Positions 51,679-60,013 of a stretch of DNA of 64,000 bases are shown here, one piece after another. Location: assembly GCF_020707265.1 (NCBI RefSeq), contig NZ_JAJFEQ010000016.1:1-64000 (forward strand). The letters run 5' to 3'. Positions within the stretch are counted from its first letter, which is position 1. Each line of letters begins with the position of its first letter. Position numbers and translations under genes: made by a program. Below the pieces are notes generated by a model. The model worked only from the letters and a program-made list of their open reading frames with translations. It made no database searches and had not been told where the DNA came from. The stretch comes from Massilia sp. IC2-477. Its GTDB lineage: Bacteria > Pseudomonadota > Gammaproteobacteria > Burkholderiales > Burkholderiaceae_D.

Positions 51679-51939
51679 CTACTGGTTCCCTTGTTGCGGT
51701 CCCGATTGCTTGTTACCTTGTCGCTGCTGTCCCGCTCCCTGGCCGTCGCCTTGCACGGACTGCTGGTTGCCCTGCAGCTGATCGGACTGCATGCTGTCCT
51801 GCTGCTGCCCCGGATGCATGTTGCTCGACTGCTGCTGGCCGCCGTTGGCGACCCTGCCGCTCGCGGTATTGATGCTGAGGTCGTCCACGTCATCGTCGTG
51901 GCGCGGCCCCTTGACGCCATGGCCTTTGTTTTCACCCAT
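51679..51939 (-). CDS. Small Gln-rich disordered protein
   Basis: An 86-residue hydrophilic protein. The N-terminal third is acidic and His/Lys-rich (KGHGVKGPRHDDDVDDLSIN); the rest is Gln/Gly/Ser/Asn-rich (GQQQDSMQSDQLQGNQQ). No signal peptide or helix-forming hydrophobic segment. AGGAG 7 nt before the ATG supports the start at 51939. The two-box element at 51996-52027 lies 56 nt upstream. The composition and shared promoter suggest the same regulon as the 114-residue Q-rich protein downstream. Function unknown. Confidence 0.75.
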   Translation of the reverse strand: MGENKGHGVKGPRHDDDVDDLSINTASGRVANGGQQQSSNMHPGQQQDSMQSDQLQGNQQSVQGDGQGAGQQRQGNKQSGPQQGNQ

Positions 51940-51995
51940 ACTGTTCTCCTGTTTGAGTGTCGATGGCTCGATGATAGACCTCTGGCGGCCCGGGA

Positions 51996-52027
51996 CAATC
52001 GGAATGGGGGAGGAGCTGCCGTAGGAC
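51996..52027 (-). promoter_or_regulatory. Two-box promoter-like element, copy 2
   Basis: On the minus strand GTCCTACG (52027-52020), 16 nt, TCCGATTG (52003-51996). Box sequences and spacing equal copy 1. The distance to the start codon (56 nt) is also nearly the same, so both are likely read by the same factor. Confidence 0.65.
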
Positions 52028-52055
52028 GGCTCGCACAAAGCCAGCAGTAAAAATG

Positions 52056-52229
52056 CTAGCGCTTTTCGCCCTGGCGCGACTGCTCGTCCGGCTGTTGCGG
52101 CGTCGGCTTCTGGTCGGATTGCAGGTTACCGGGGCGGCTCTGCTCGAGCCGTTCGCGCTGGCGGTTGACGTCGAAGTCGTCGAGCTGGATGTCGCTCAGG
52201 CTCCGGTCGGTATCCTTGGTTTCAGGCAT
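52056..52229 (-). CDS. Small hydrophilic protein
   Basis: A 57-residue highly charged protein rich in Gln, Asp and Arg (LSDIQLDDFDVNRQRERLEQSR), without hydrophobic segments. AAGGAGG 6 nt before the ATG is a strong ribosome-binding site and argues for a real gene. It is the third in a row of small hydrophilic proteins on the minus strand, but the two-box element of the other two is not present here. A short inverted repeat lies just upstream. Function unknown. Confidence 0.65.
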   Translation of the reverse strand: MPETKDTDRSLSDIQLDDFDVNRQRERLEQSRPGNLQSDQKPTPQQPDEQSRQGEKR

Positions 52230-52244
52230 GGCAGCCTCCTTGCG

Positions 52245-52270
52245 TAAGATGTGGTCGGAGCCCCATCTTA
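52245..52270 (-). promoter_or_regulatory. Short inverted repeat upstream of small protein gene
   Basis: TAAGATG (52245-52251) and CATCTTA (52264-52270) are inverted with a 12-nt spacer, between the esterase stop and the 57-residue protein. It might be an operator or a weak terminator for the esterase; I cannot decide. Confidence 0.35.
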
Positions 52271-52294
52271 GGCACAACAGCGAAAAGGCGGCGC

Positions 52295-53227
52295 TCAGGG
52301 TTGCGCCGGCAGCAGCCCCTCGCCGCGCAGGAACTCGCGCACGGCCTCGAACGCGGCCAGCTGCTGTTCCGGCGCGAAGCCGCCATGCTTGCCGCCCTTG
52401 ATCGTGTACAGGACGTTCTTCACGCCGGCCTTGTCGAGCGCCGCCTTCAGGCGCACGCCATGCGCGTAGGGCACCAGGGGATCGGCGTCGCCGTGGACCG
52501 TGAACACAGGCGGGCCGCCGGCACGCACGTAAGTCAAGGGAGAAAGCGCGCGCGCCAGCCCTTCGCGCCCCGGCATGCTGCCGAACCAGGCCACCGCATA
52601 CGAGCGCTGGTTCGGGCCCTGCAGCATGTCGGCGACGTCGGTGATGCCGAACCAGTTGACCACCGCCGCCACCTTCGGCGCCGGGTTTCGGTAAGGCCCG
52701 GACCAGGTAGGCTCGTTGGCCGCGCACTGGTTGGTGAAGGGCGAATCGGCCGGGATCATGGAGGTGGTGAGCGCCAGGTGGCCGCCGGCCGAATTGCCCG
52801 TGGTGACGACCTTCGACAGGTCGAAGTTGTACTTCTTCGCGTTGCGACCCACCCACTGCAGCGCGCACAGCGTGTCCTCGACCGCGGCCGGCGCCAGCGC
52901 CGTGTTCCCCAGGCGGTAGCTGACGTTCACCACCGTGTATCCCATCTGCAGCCAGGGCAGGGCGGACAAGGCCGAACTTTCGCGGCTGCCCGCGACCCAG
53001 CCGCCGCCGTGAAAGCGCAGCACGACCGGCCGCGCCTTCGACGCGTAGTCGTCGGGCAGCAGGACGTCTAGCTTGAGCTCCTGTCCGCTCGCCTTCAGGT
53101 AGGTCACGTTGGCGTCGATCCCGTGCATGTGATCGAGCAGCACCGCGGTGCGCAGGCCATCGTCAGCTGCCATAGCGGCGGCCGGGAAAGCCAGCGCGCA
53201 GGCCAGCAGGGTAGCGAGGGCGCGCAT
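52295..53227 (-). CDS. Exported alpha/beta hydrolase (HSL/BD-FAE-type esterase)
   Basis: A 310-residue esterase with a signal peptide (about residues 1-20, cleaved at AAAMA). The oxyanion-hole motif is FHGGGWVAGS, the nucleophile elbow GNSAGGH, the acid in HGDADPLVP and the catalytic His in GGKHGGF. This arrangement fits bacterial hormone-sensitive-lipase or BD-FAE type enzymes acting on short esters. It starts 5 nt after the ETF-QO stop, with only a weak ribosome-binding site, so it is probably in the same transcript. A metabolic link to ETF-QO is not evident. Confidence 0.88.
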   Translation of the reverse strand: MRALATLLACALAFPAAAMAADDGLRTAVLLDHMHGIDANVTYLKASGQELKLDVLLPDDYASKARPVVLRFHGGGWVAGSRESSALSALPWLQMGYTVVNVSYRLGNTALAPAAVEDTLCALQWVGRNAKKYNFDLSKVVTTGNSAGGHLALTTSMIPADSPFTNQCAANEPTWSGPYRNPAPKVAAVVNWFGITDVADMLQGPNQRSYAVAWFGSMPGREGLARALSPLTYVRAGGPPVFTVHGDADPLVPYAHGVRLKAALDKAGVKNVLYTIKGGKHGGFAPEQQLAAFEAVREFLRGEGLLPAQP

Positions 53228-53232
53228 CCCGA

Positions 53233-54909
53233 TTACATGTTCGGGTAGTTCGGGCCGCCGCCGCCTTCCGGCGTCACCCACACGATGTTCTGGGTCGGGT
53301 CCTTGATGTCGCAGGTCTTGCAGTGCACGCAGTTCTGCGCGTTGATCTGCAGGCGGTCCTTGCCTTCGTCGGTCTTCACGTATTCGTACACGCCGGCCGG
53401 GCAGTAGCGCTGCTCCGGGCCCGCATACTTGGCCAGGTTGACGTCCACCGGGATGCTCGGGTTCTTGAGGGTCAGGTGGATCGGCTGGTCTTCCGCATGG
53501 TTGGTGTTCGAGATGAACACCGAGGACAGGCGATCGAAGGTCAGCTTGCCGTCCGGCTTCGGATAGGCGATCGGCTGGAACTGCGAGGCGGGCTTCAGGC
53601 ATTCATGGTCCGCATGCTTGTGGTGCAGGGTCCAGGGAGCCTTGCCGCGGAAGACCATCTGGTCGATGCCGGTCATGATGGTGCCGACGTACAGGCCCTT
53701 CGACATCCACGGCTTGAAGTTGCGCGCGACGTGCAGTTCTTCGTGCAGCCAGCTCTTTTCGAACGCTGCCGGGTAGGACGCCAGTTCGTCGTGCTGGCGG
53801 CCTTCACCCAGCGCCGCGAACGCGCTTTCCGCGGCCAGCATGCCGGTCTTGATCGCGGCGTGGCTGCCCTTGATGCGGCTGGTGTTCAGGAAGCCGGCGT
53901 CGCAGCCGATCAGGGCGCCGCCCGGGAACACGGTCTTCGGCAGCGACTGCAGGCCGCCCGCGGTGATCGCGCGCGCGCCATACGAGATGCGCTTGCCGCC
54001 TTCGAAGAAGTGGCGGATCGCCGGGTGCGTTTTATAGCGCTGGAATTCCTCGTACGGCGAAAGGTAGGGGTTCTGGTAAGCCAGGCCCACCACGAAGCCG
54101 ACTGCCACCTGGTTGTTCTCCAGATGGTACAGGAAGGACCCGCCATAGGTGCTGTTGTCCAGCGGCCAGCCGGCGGTGTGGATCACCAGGCCCGGCTTGT
54201 GCTTGGATGGATCGATCTCCCACAGCTCCTTGATGCCGATGCCGTAGGTCTGCGGATCCTTGCCCTGGTTGAGCTCATACTTGGCCATCAGGGCCTTGCC
54301 CAGGTGGCCGCGTGAGCCTTCCGCGAACAGGGTGTACTTGGCATGCAGCTCCATCCCGAGCTGGAAGTCGGCGCCCGGCTCGCCATCGCGCTTGACGCCC
54401 ATGTTGCCGGTGGCGACACCCTTGACCGAACCGTCCTCGTTGTACAGCACCTCCGCGGCCGGGAAGCCCGGGAAGATCTCGACGCCCAGGCTTTCCGCCT
54501 GCGTACCGAGCCAGCGCACCACGTTGGCCAGCGAGATCACGTAGTTGCCATGGTTGGTCAGCATCTTCGGGACCATGAAGTTCGGGGTCCTGATCGCCTT
54601 GGTCTCGGTGAGGAACAGTACCTGGTCTTCGGTCACCGGGGTGTTGAGCGGTGCGCCTTTTTCCTTCCAGTCCGGGATCAGCTCATTCAGGGCGATCGGG
54701 TCCATGACCGCGCCGGAGAGGATGTGCGCACCCAGCTCGCCGCCTTTTTCGAGCACGCAGACGGAGACTTCGCGGCCCTGTTCCGCCGCCAGCTGCTTGA
54801 GCCGGATCGCTGCGGACAGGCCCGCGGGGCCGCCGCCGACGATCACCACGTCGTACTCCATTGCTTCGCGTGGTCCGTATTGTTCGAGGATGTTGGTTGG
54901 CTCGGTCAT
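53233..54909 (-). CDS. Electron-transfer flavoprotein-ubiquinone oxidoreductase
   Basis: A 558-residue membrane-associated flavin/iron-sulfur enzyme that passes electrons from ETF (fatty-acid and amino-acid oxidation) to ubiquinone. The FAD motif is DVVIVGGGPAGLSAAIRL (residues about 20-37). The C-terminal 4Fe-4S ligands are in NCVHCKTCDIKDPTQNI plus an upstream Cys in YCPAGVYE. Length and sequence are typical. A Fur-box-like sequence overlaps its leader, and the esterase gene follows. No etfA or etfB is adjacent. Confidence 0.95.
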   Translation of the reverse strand: MTEPTNILEQYGPREAMEYDVVIVGGGPAGLSAAIRLKQLAAEQGREVSVCVLEKGGELGAHILSGAVMDPIALNELIPDWKEKGAPLNTPVTEDQVLFLTETKAIRTPNFMVPKMLTNHGNYVISLANVVRWLGTQAESLGVEIFPGFPAAEVLYNEDGSVKGVATGNMGVKRDGEPGADFQLGMELHAKYTLFAEGSRGHLGKALMAKYELNQGKDPQTYGIGIKELWEIDPSKHKPGLVIHTAGWPLDNSTYGGSFLYHLENNQVAVGFVVGLAYQNPYLSPYEEFQRYKTHPAIRHFFEGGKRISYGARAITAGGLQSLPKTVFPGGALIGCDAGFLNTSRIKGSHAAIKTGMLAAESAFAALGEGRQHDELASYPAAFEKSWLHEELHVARNFKPWMSKGLYVGTIMTGIDQMVFRGKAPWTLHHKHADHECLKPASQFQPIAYPKPDGKLTFDRLSSVFISNTNHAEDQPIHLTLKNPSIPVDVNLAKYAGPEQRYCPAGVYEYVKTDEGKDRLQINAQNCVHCKTCDIKDPTQNIVWVTPEGGGGPNYPNM

Positions 54910-54918
54910 GGTTATTTT

Positions 54919-54937
54919 AATAATGAGAATGAAATTT
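54919..54937. promoter_or_regulatory. Possible Fur box upstream of ETF-QO
   Basis: AATAATGAGAATGAAATTT matches 12 of 19 positions of the Fur consensus GATAATGATAATCATTATC, with AATAAT and GAGAAT as tandem hexamers. It lies 9 nt upstream of the ATG, where a bound repressor would block expression. The match is moderate. Confidence 0.4.
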
Positions 54938-55086
54938 AAGCACGAGTGTGCACTTTTTTGCTGTCGATTGCAATGTTGGGCGCCATTTTACGGACATTAT
55001 TAGATGCGGCAATCTAATACTGGTGATTTGTGTAATCATGAGGACTTCGCAAGCTCGCATACATCAAGCACGAGAAGGGGAGCCGA

Positions 55087-55863
55087 GTGGGCATCGAAGT
55101 CAATTACGAAGGAAAAATCGCCATGGTCACCGGCGCCTCGAGCGGCCTCGGTGCCCGTTTCGCCAAGGCGCTGGCCGGCGCCGGCGCCCAGGTGGTGCTG
55201 GCCTCGCGCCGGGTCGAGCGCCTGAAGGAACTGCGCGCGGAGATCGAGGCCGACGGCGGCGCCGCCCACGTGGTGCGCCTGGATGTCACCGACCTGGGAT
55301 CGATCAAGGCCGCCATCGCGCATGCCGAGACCGAGGCCGGTCCGATCGACATCCTGGTCAACAACTCGGGCGTGTCGAACACCCAGCGCCTGCTGGACGT
55401 CACCGAGGACGACTACAACTACATCATGGACACCAACCTGCGCGGCGCCTTCTTTGTCGCGCAGCAGACCGCCAAGCGCATGATCCAGCGCGCCAAGGGC
55501 GACCCGCGCAAGCAGCACCGCATCGTCAACATCGCCTCGGTGGCCGGCCTGCGCGTGCTGCCCCAGATCGGCGTGTACTGCATGAGCAAGGCCGGCGTGG
55601 TGCAGATGACCAAGGCGATGGCGGTCGAGTGGGGCCGCTACGGCATCAACGTCAACGCCATCTGCCCCGGCTACATCGCCACCGAAATGAACGAGGACTA
55701 CTTCGACTCCGAGCAGGGGCGCAAGCTGATCGACATGCTGCCGCGCAAACGCACCGGCAAGCCGGAAGACCTCGACGGGCTCCTGCTGCTGCTGGCCGCG
55801 GACGAAGCCCATTTCATCAACGGCGCCGTCATCACGGCCGACGACGGCATGACGGCGCAGTAA
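55087..55863 (+). CDS. Short-chain dehydrogenase/reductase
   Basis: A 258-residue NAD(P)-dependent oxidoreductase. The cofactor motif is TGASSGLG (near residues 15-22), NNSG lies near 93, the active-site Ser is in NIASVAG and the catalytic YxxxK is YCMSK. The basic SRR after strand 2 suggests NADP preference. GTG start with GGGGAG about 5-10 nt upstream. A thioesterase gene follows at 30 nt, suggesting a joint role in acyl-CoA or fatty-acid metabolism next to ETF-QO. The substrate is unknown. Confidence 0.92.
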   Translation: MGIEVNYEGKIAMVTGASSGLGARFAKALAGAGAQVVLASRRVERLKELRAEIEADGGAAHVVRLDVTDLGSIKAAIAHAETEAGPIDILVNNSGVSNTQRLLDVTEDDYNYIMDTNLRGAFFVAQQTAKRMIQRAKGDPRKQHRIVNIASVAGLRVLPQIGVYCMSKAGVVQMTKAMAVEWGRYGINVNAICPGYIATEMNEDYFDSEQGRKLIDMLPRKRTGKPEDLDGLLLLLAADEAHFINGAVITADDGMTAQ

Positions 55864-55893
55864 GCAGTTTTTAGTTTCACAGGTAAGGAAGCA

Positions 55894-56328
55894 ATGAGCA
55901 GCAAGCAGTTTGTACATTCCATGAGGATCCCGATCCGTTGGGGCGACATGGATGCAATGGGTCATGTCAACAACACCGTCTATTTCCGCTACATCGAATC
56001 GGCGCGCATCGCCTGGCTGGACGAGGTCGGGGCGCTGCCCGATCCCGCCGGGGCCAACGAAGGCCCGGTCATCGTCAACGCCTACTGCAGTTTCCTGAAG
56101 CAGCTGACCTATCCGGGCGAGATCGAAGTCACCACCTTCGTCGGCCCGCCGGGGCGTTCCAGCGTCGAGGTCACCCACGAGATCCGTCTGGTCGGCCCGG
56201 ACGGGCAGGCGGGTGCACTCCACGCCGAAGGCGGTGCGAAAGTCGTGTGGATCGACTTCAAGGCGGAGAAATCGCGGCCCTTGCCGGAGCGGCTGCGGGC
56301 CTTGTTGCCGGTGGCGGAGCAGGGTTAG
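55894..56328 (+). CDS. Acyl-CoA thioesterase, 4HBT/YbgC-like
   Basis: A 144-residue hot-dog-fold thioesterase. The family signature RWGDMDAMGHVNNTVYFRYIESAR (near residues 15-38) contains the catalytic Asp of the 4-hydroxybenzoyl-CoA type. The strand order and length are typical. The AAGGAAG before ATG gives a good ribosome-binding site. It follows the SDR gene and ends near a terminator hairpin, closing a two-gene transcript. Confidence 0.9.
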   Translation: MSSKQFVHSMRIPIRWGDMDAMGHVNNTVYFRYIESARIAWLDEVGALPDPAGANEGPVIVNAYCSFLKQLTYPGEIEVTTFVGPPGRSSVEVTHEIRLVGPDGQAGALHAEGGAKVVWIDFKAEKSRPLPERLRALLPVAEQG

Positions 56329-56341
56329 TCCTTATTGTTGT

Positions 56342-56372
56342 AAGTGGTCTGGTGCAAGGCTGGACCACTTTT
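56342..56372 (+). terminator. Intrinsic terminator after thioesterase
   Basis: AAGTGGTC (56342-56349) and GACCACTT (56363-56370) form an 8-bp stem with a 13-nt loop, followed by TTTTG. It begins 14 nt after the stop. Confidence 0.75.
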
Positions 56373-56904
56373 GTGTTCATCGCAGCGTCGCCCGGTGCTG
56401 AATGCCTTTGTCCGCCGGGAGCCGGACAGGCTGCGTGTCATATTCCGATCCGCCGACTATTCCTTTTCTAATCTCGCTGCAATTCATTCATAGCCGGCGC
56501 TACTTTTCCGTTTCTATATTAGCGGGGAAATTAATTACGATATATTTTCTGAGAATTATTCAAGCTAATGTCCCCATTACGCTTTGAAAGTCAAGCGCGG
56601 ACCCTTGGCGATTATCAGCTTATGCGTAACTCTCGACCGTACACTAAATACGGCTTGTTCCAAATCGCGCGCTTGGTGGGGCCTAATTGATCATTCCTTG
56701 CAAATGGAGAACGTTTAATTCAGGAAATTTCTGTGCGGAAGTTTCAGGTAGTTGCTGCGAGGTTTGAGGTTTTGCAAATATGACAATTTTATAAAGAATA
56801 GAATTGAATCACCTTCTGGCAGGAATCATTCTGCTCGAAAACTTTGCCGCGCTTCCAAATTCCCGTGTTGCGCTGCAGTGCTGTCACTCTTAACGGACGA
56901 AATC
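56373..56904. other. AT-rich intergenic region before LysR gene
   Basis: This gap of about 530 nt is markedly AT-richer than the window average, with runs such as GGAAATTAATTACGATATAT. It contains no convincing gene, RNA or repeat. It marks the border between the lipid-metabolism genes and the polysaccharide cluster and probably holds the LysR promoter. Confidence 0.5.
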
Positions 56905-57894
56905 ATGAAAATGGACGACCCGGTGCAGGCCCGATTCGACACGTCGGAATCGCCGAACGTGGCCTGCCCATCCGTTATTGGCGAATCCCTGCATGCCCAT
57001 AACAGGAATCTGCGCATCAGCCTCAGGCAATGGAAGATGTTTCACGCAGTGATCGATGCGGACGGTTTCGTCGGCGCCGCAAACCAGCTGCATGTCAGCC
57101 AGTCGTCGATCAGCCACGCGCTCACCAAGCTGCAGGAACAACTGGGAGTTCCCCTGCTAACGCTAAAAGGACGCAAGGCCCAGATTACCGAGGAAGGCAA
57201 GGTCTTGCTGGCGCGTTCGCGCGAGCTGGTCAGGAATGCAGCTGAACTTGAGGAGCTGGCCGAACACCTGCGCCAGGGATGGGGCCGGGAAGTGCGGGTG
57301 GCGGTGGACCTCAACTTCCCGCCCGACCTGCTCATGCTCGCCATGCGCGAACTGTCCTCGCAGCCGCGCAAGACCAGGGTCAGCGTGAAGGAGACGAGCT
57401 GCGAGCAGGCTGCCCAGGCACTGCGCGACAACACGGCCGACCTGGCGATCAGTGCGCAAACCATCCCGGGCTTCGCCTGCCGTGAGCTCCTCGAGATCGA
57501 GCACGTCGCGGTCGCCCATCCAGACAATCCGCTGTTCGCGCTCAAGCGGCCGCTCGGTGTCGACGACCTCAAGTCGCAGCTGCAGATCGCCGTCGCTGGA
57601 ACCGGCGACGAAGCCGGGGTGGAAGCACCCCACGGCCTGACGCGCTTGCCGCGACCGTGGACGGTCAGCACGCTCGACTGGGCGATCGGGGCCTTGCGCC
57701 ATGGGCTGGGATACGCCTGGCTGCCCAGGCACCGGGTGCAGCGCTGGCTCGACGGGAACCAGGTCCGCATCCTGCCCCTGAAGCACGGCGCCAGTTTCAA
57801 GACCAGGCTCTACCTGGTCCATGGGCCATGCGCCGATACGGGAACCGTGGCCTTTGCCGACGCGCTCCAGGCCTGCAGCAGTCGTCCAGTGTGA
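56905..57894 (+). CDS. LysR-type transcriptional regulator
   Basis: A 329-residue regulator. The winged HTH spans about residues 35-100: LRQWKMFHAVIDADGFVGAANQLHVSQSSISHALTKLQEQLG, followed by KGRKAQITEEGKVLLARS. The effector domain starts near 130. The start at 56905 is chosen because sequence upstream has no conserved character and an N-terminal extension of about 35 residues already precedes the HTH, longer than usual. It lies upstream of the polysaccharide genes on the same strand and is a candidate regulator of them; the inducer is unknown. Confidence 0.88.
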   Translation: MKMDDPVQARFDTSESPNVACPSVIGESLHAHNRNLRISLRQWKMFHAVIDADGFVGAANQLHVSQSSISHALTKLQEQLGVPLLTLKGRKAQITEEGKVLLARSRELVRNAAELEELAEHLRQGWGREVRVAVDLNFPPDLLMLAMRELSSQPRKTRVSVKETSCEQAAQALRDNTADLAISAQTIPGFACRELLEIEHVAVAHPDNPLFALKRPLGVDDLKSQLQIAVAGTGDEAGVEAPHGLTRLPRPWTVSTLDWAIGALRHGLGYAWLPRHRVQRWLDGNQVRILPLKHGASFKTRLYLVHGPCADTGTVAFADALQACSSRPV

Positions 57895-58014
57895 CCGGCG
57901 ATCCTGGCCGCCATTGGGGCATGGTGCCGCCGAGCGCGGCAGGGCCGGGGACAGGGATGGGAAGCAAGGCAGAATCGTTTTACTTGGCAAGTGACAAATC
58001 ACCGGGCAGACAGC

Positions 58015-59472
58015 ATGAGCAAACCGCGACAACCGCCGCGCAGCAAACAGAGGGACGACAACGCGCTCCCCGAGCCAATTTTCCGCTTCACGAGCATTGT
58101 GCGGAACGGATGGCTGGTCCTTGGCGTTGCGCTGCTGACCGCGCTGATCGGCATCCTGGCCGCCCTCAGCGTGACGCCCATCTACGAAAGCAATATCCTC
58201 ATCCAGATCAACCGCAACGCACCGCTCTCGCGCGAGATGCAGACCGATGTTCCTGCTGCCACCGAAGTGGAAATCCTGCGCTCGCGTTCGATCATCACCC
58301 GGGTCGTCAAGGCATTGCAGCTCGATCTCAGCGTCGAACCGAAGTACTTTCCGGTAGTCGGCGCCTTCCTGGCGCGCAGCGACAGGGGATTGCCCGAATT
58401 CCTGGAACTGCGTGGGTATGCCTGGGGGACAGACCGCGTGAATGTGTCCGTCTTCAATGTGCCGGGGCGTCTGCTGCGCCAGCCATTCGCGCTGGCAGTC
58501 GGACGCGCAGGCAGCTTCACGCTCACCCACGAAACCCTGGGTATCAAGCTGGCGGGCAGGGTGGGCCAGCCCGCCCGGCTGCGCACCCGTCACGGAAACA
58601 TCGAGCTCCTTGTAAGCGCCATCGACGCCCGGCCGGGAGCGCAGTTCGTCGTCACCCGCAACCCGACTTTCCAGGTGGTCGAGCAATTGCGCAAATCGCT
58701 GAGCGTGACTGAAAACGGCAAGGAATCGAACGTGATCGGGGTGTCGCTGAAAGGGTCGAAGCCGGAACTGATCAGCCGGATCCTGAACCAGGTCGGGGAC
58801 GAATACGTGTCCCAGCATGTGGCGCAGAAATCGAACGAAACCGGCCGGGCGCTGGCCTTCTACGACCAGCAGCTGGCCGAATCGCGGCAACGGATGCAAA
58901 AACTCGATGAGCGGCTCGGGCAGGTGCTGCGTGCACACGGGGTCTCCGACCTGAACGAGGAAAGTACGACCCTGTCCCAGCAATCGATCGCCCTGCAGGC
59001 GAAGCTGGCGGAGGCCGAGCAGCAAAAACTCGAGCTGTCCAGCCGCTTCCTGGAGCAGCATCCCACGGTGATCGTGGCAAGCCGCCATATCCAGGACGTA
59101 CGCGACGACCTGAACCGGCTCGAGGCACGGCGCCGCTCCCTGGGGGCGGCGCAGCAGGAAATTGCACGCCTGACCCGCGATCGCAAGGCGAACAGCGAAG
59201 TTCACATGGGTCTGCTCAACACGCAGCAGAAGCTCGCTGCCCTGATGTCTTCCGACAACCGCGACGTCCGCGTGGTGGATCGTGCCGAAACGCCGCTGCA
59301 GCCGGGCACGCTCAAGCTGACCGTGATGATCGTGCTCGCCTGCCTTGGCGGCCTGGCTGCCGGCGTCATCGCCTCGGTCGTGAAGAACGCCATCGTCGCG
59401 CGCAACAGTCGCGTGACCCTGCTGTACATGCGGGATATTCCGGACAGGCAGGAAGTCACGGTCAGCGGATGA
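58015..59472 (+). CDS. Wzz-type polysaccharide chain-length/co-polymerase protein
   Basis: A 485-residue inner-membrane polysaccharide co-polymerase. TM1 (about residues 32-54) is followed by SVTPIYESNILIQINRN, the usual Wzz start. A long periplasmic region follows with coiled-coil segments (about 255-395), a GNVR-like stretch and TM2 near 435-457. There is no C-terminal tyrosine-kinase domain, so the kinase, if any, is separate. In exopolysaccharide loci it sets chain length together with Wzy. The ATG at 58015 is preferred over a GTG at 57991. Confidence 0.88.
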   Translation: MSKPRQPPRSKQRDDNALPEPIFRFTSIVRNGWLVLGVALLTALIGILAALSVTPIYESNILIQINRNAPLSREMQTDVPAATEVEILRSRSIITRVVKALQLDLSVEPKYFPVVGAFLARSDRGLPEFLELRGYAWGTDRVNVSVFNVPGRLLRQPFALAVGRAGSFTLTHETLGIKLAGRVGQPARLRTRHGNIELLVSAIDARPGAQFVVTRNPTFQVVEQLRKSLSVTENGKESNVIGVSLKGSKPELISRILNQVGDEYVSQHVAQKSNETGRALAFYDQQLAESRQRMQKLDERLGQVLRAHGVSDLNEESTTLSQQSIALQAKLAEAEQQKLELSSRFLEQHPTVIVASRHIQDVRDDLNRLEARRRSLGAAQQEIARLTRDRKANSEVHMGLLNTQQKLAALMSSDNRDVRVVDRAETPLQPGTLKLTVMIVLACLGGLAAGVIASVVKNAIVARNSRVTLLYMRDIPDRQEVTVSG

Positions 59473-60013
59473 TGGGCAGCTGCGTATCGCATGGCCAGCA
59501 GGTCCGTGGAGCGGCTGCGTCATTGTCGAGGCGCCGTCCCTTATTCCGGATGACAGTGATCTATTAAAGCCCGCGGATCATTTTCTTTACTATTATCTCC
59601 TGCCACATTCCGGTAATGGCCCAGTCATTGCCGTTTCTGAAACGATCGGACACGCAGTAATGTCCGCGTCCGACATCTTCCAATTTAATTTTCCATTCCG
59701 GCCTTGAAGTTTTTGGCGCGGTGTGCCGACGTCCTTTCTATGCGCGTTCCGTATGTCGATAATCGGATTCAGACTAGAAACATTATCTGAAGGAACGCAT
59801 CAATAAAATATTTGGAACCCGGTATTTAGCGCGTTAACCAATCGATTTTTCCCACTTTTTCTCGAAGTTGATTTTGTTAGAGTAGTGATGTGGAAACGAT
59901 ATTCAGGCTCCAGGTATAAAACTAAAACAATTTAGTGCCGGCAAAAAAGGCACTAAACTGCATTGCAATTCCTGGCCCTCAATCGATTGCTTGCGTTCTG
60001 GGTGGAAGCTTTT
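59473..60013 (+). promoter_or_regulatory. Long AT-rich leader of polysaccharide genes with hairpin
   Basis: This gap of about 540 nt is AT-rich. It includes a TATAAA at 59915-59920 and a perfect inverted repeat TTTAGTGCC (59931-59939) and GGCACTAAA (59949-59957) with a 9-nt loop, ending about 55 nt before the next start. The stem could be an operator or leader structure controlling the transferase gene. I found no sigma54-type promoter with correct spacing and no RNA gene. Confidence 0.5.

Noticed and set aside
59940..59975. GGCAC followed by TGCA looked like a sigma54 promoter
   Set aside because: The spacing between GG and GC is one base too short, which sigma54 does not tolerate.
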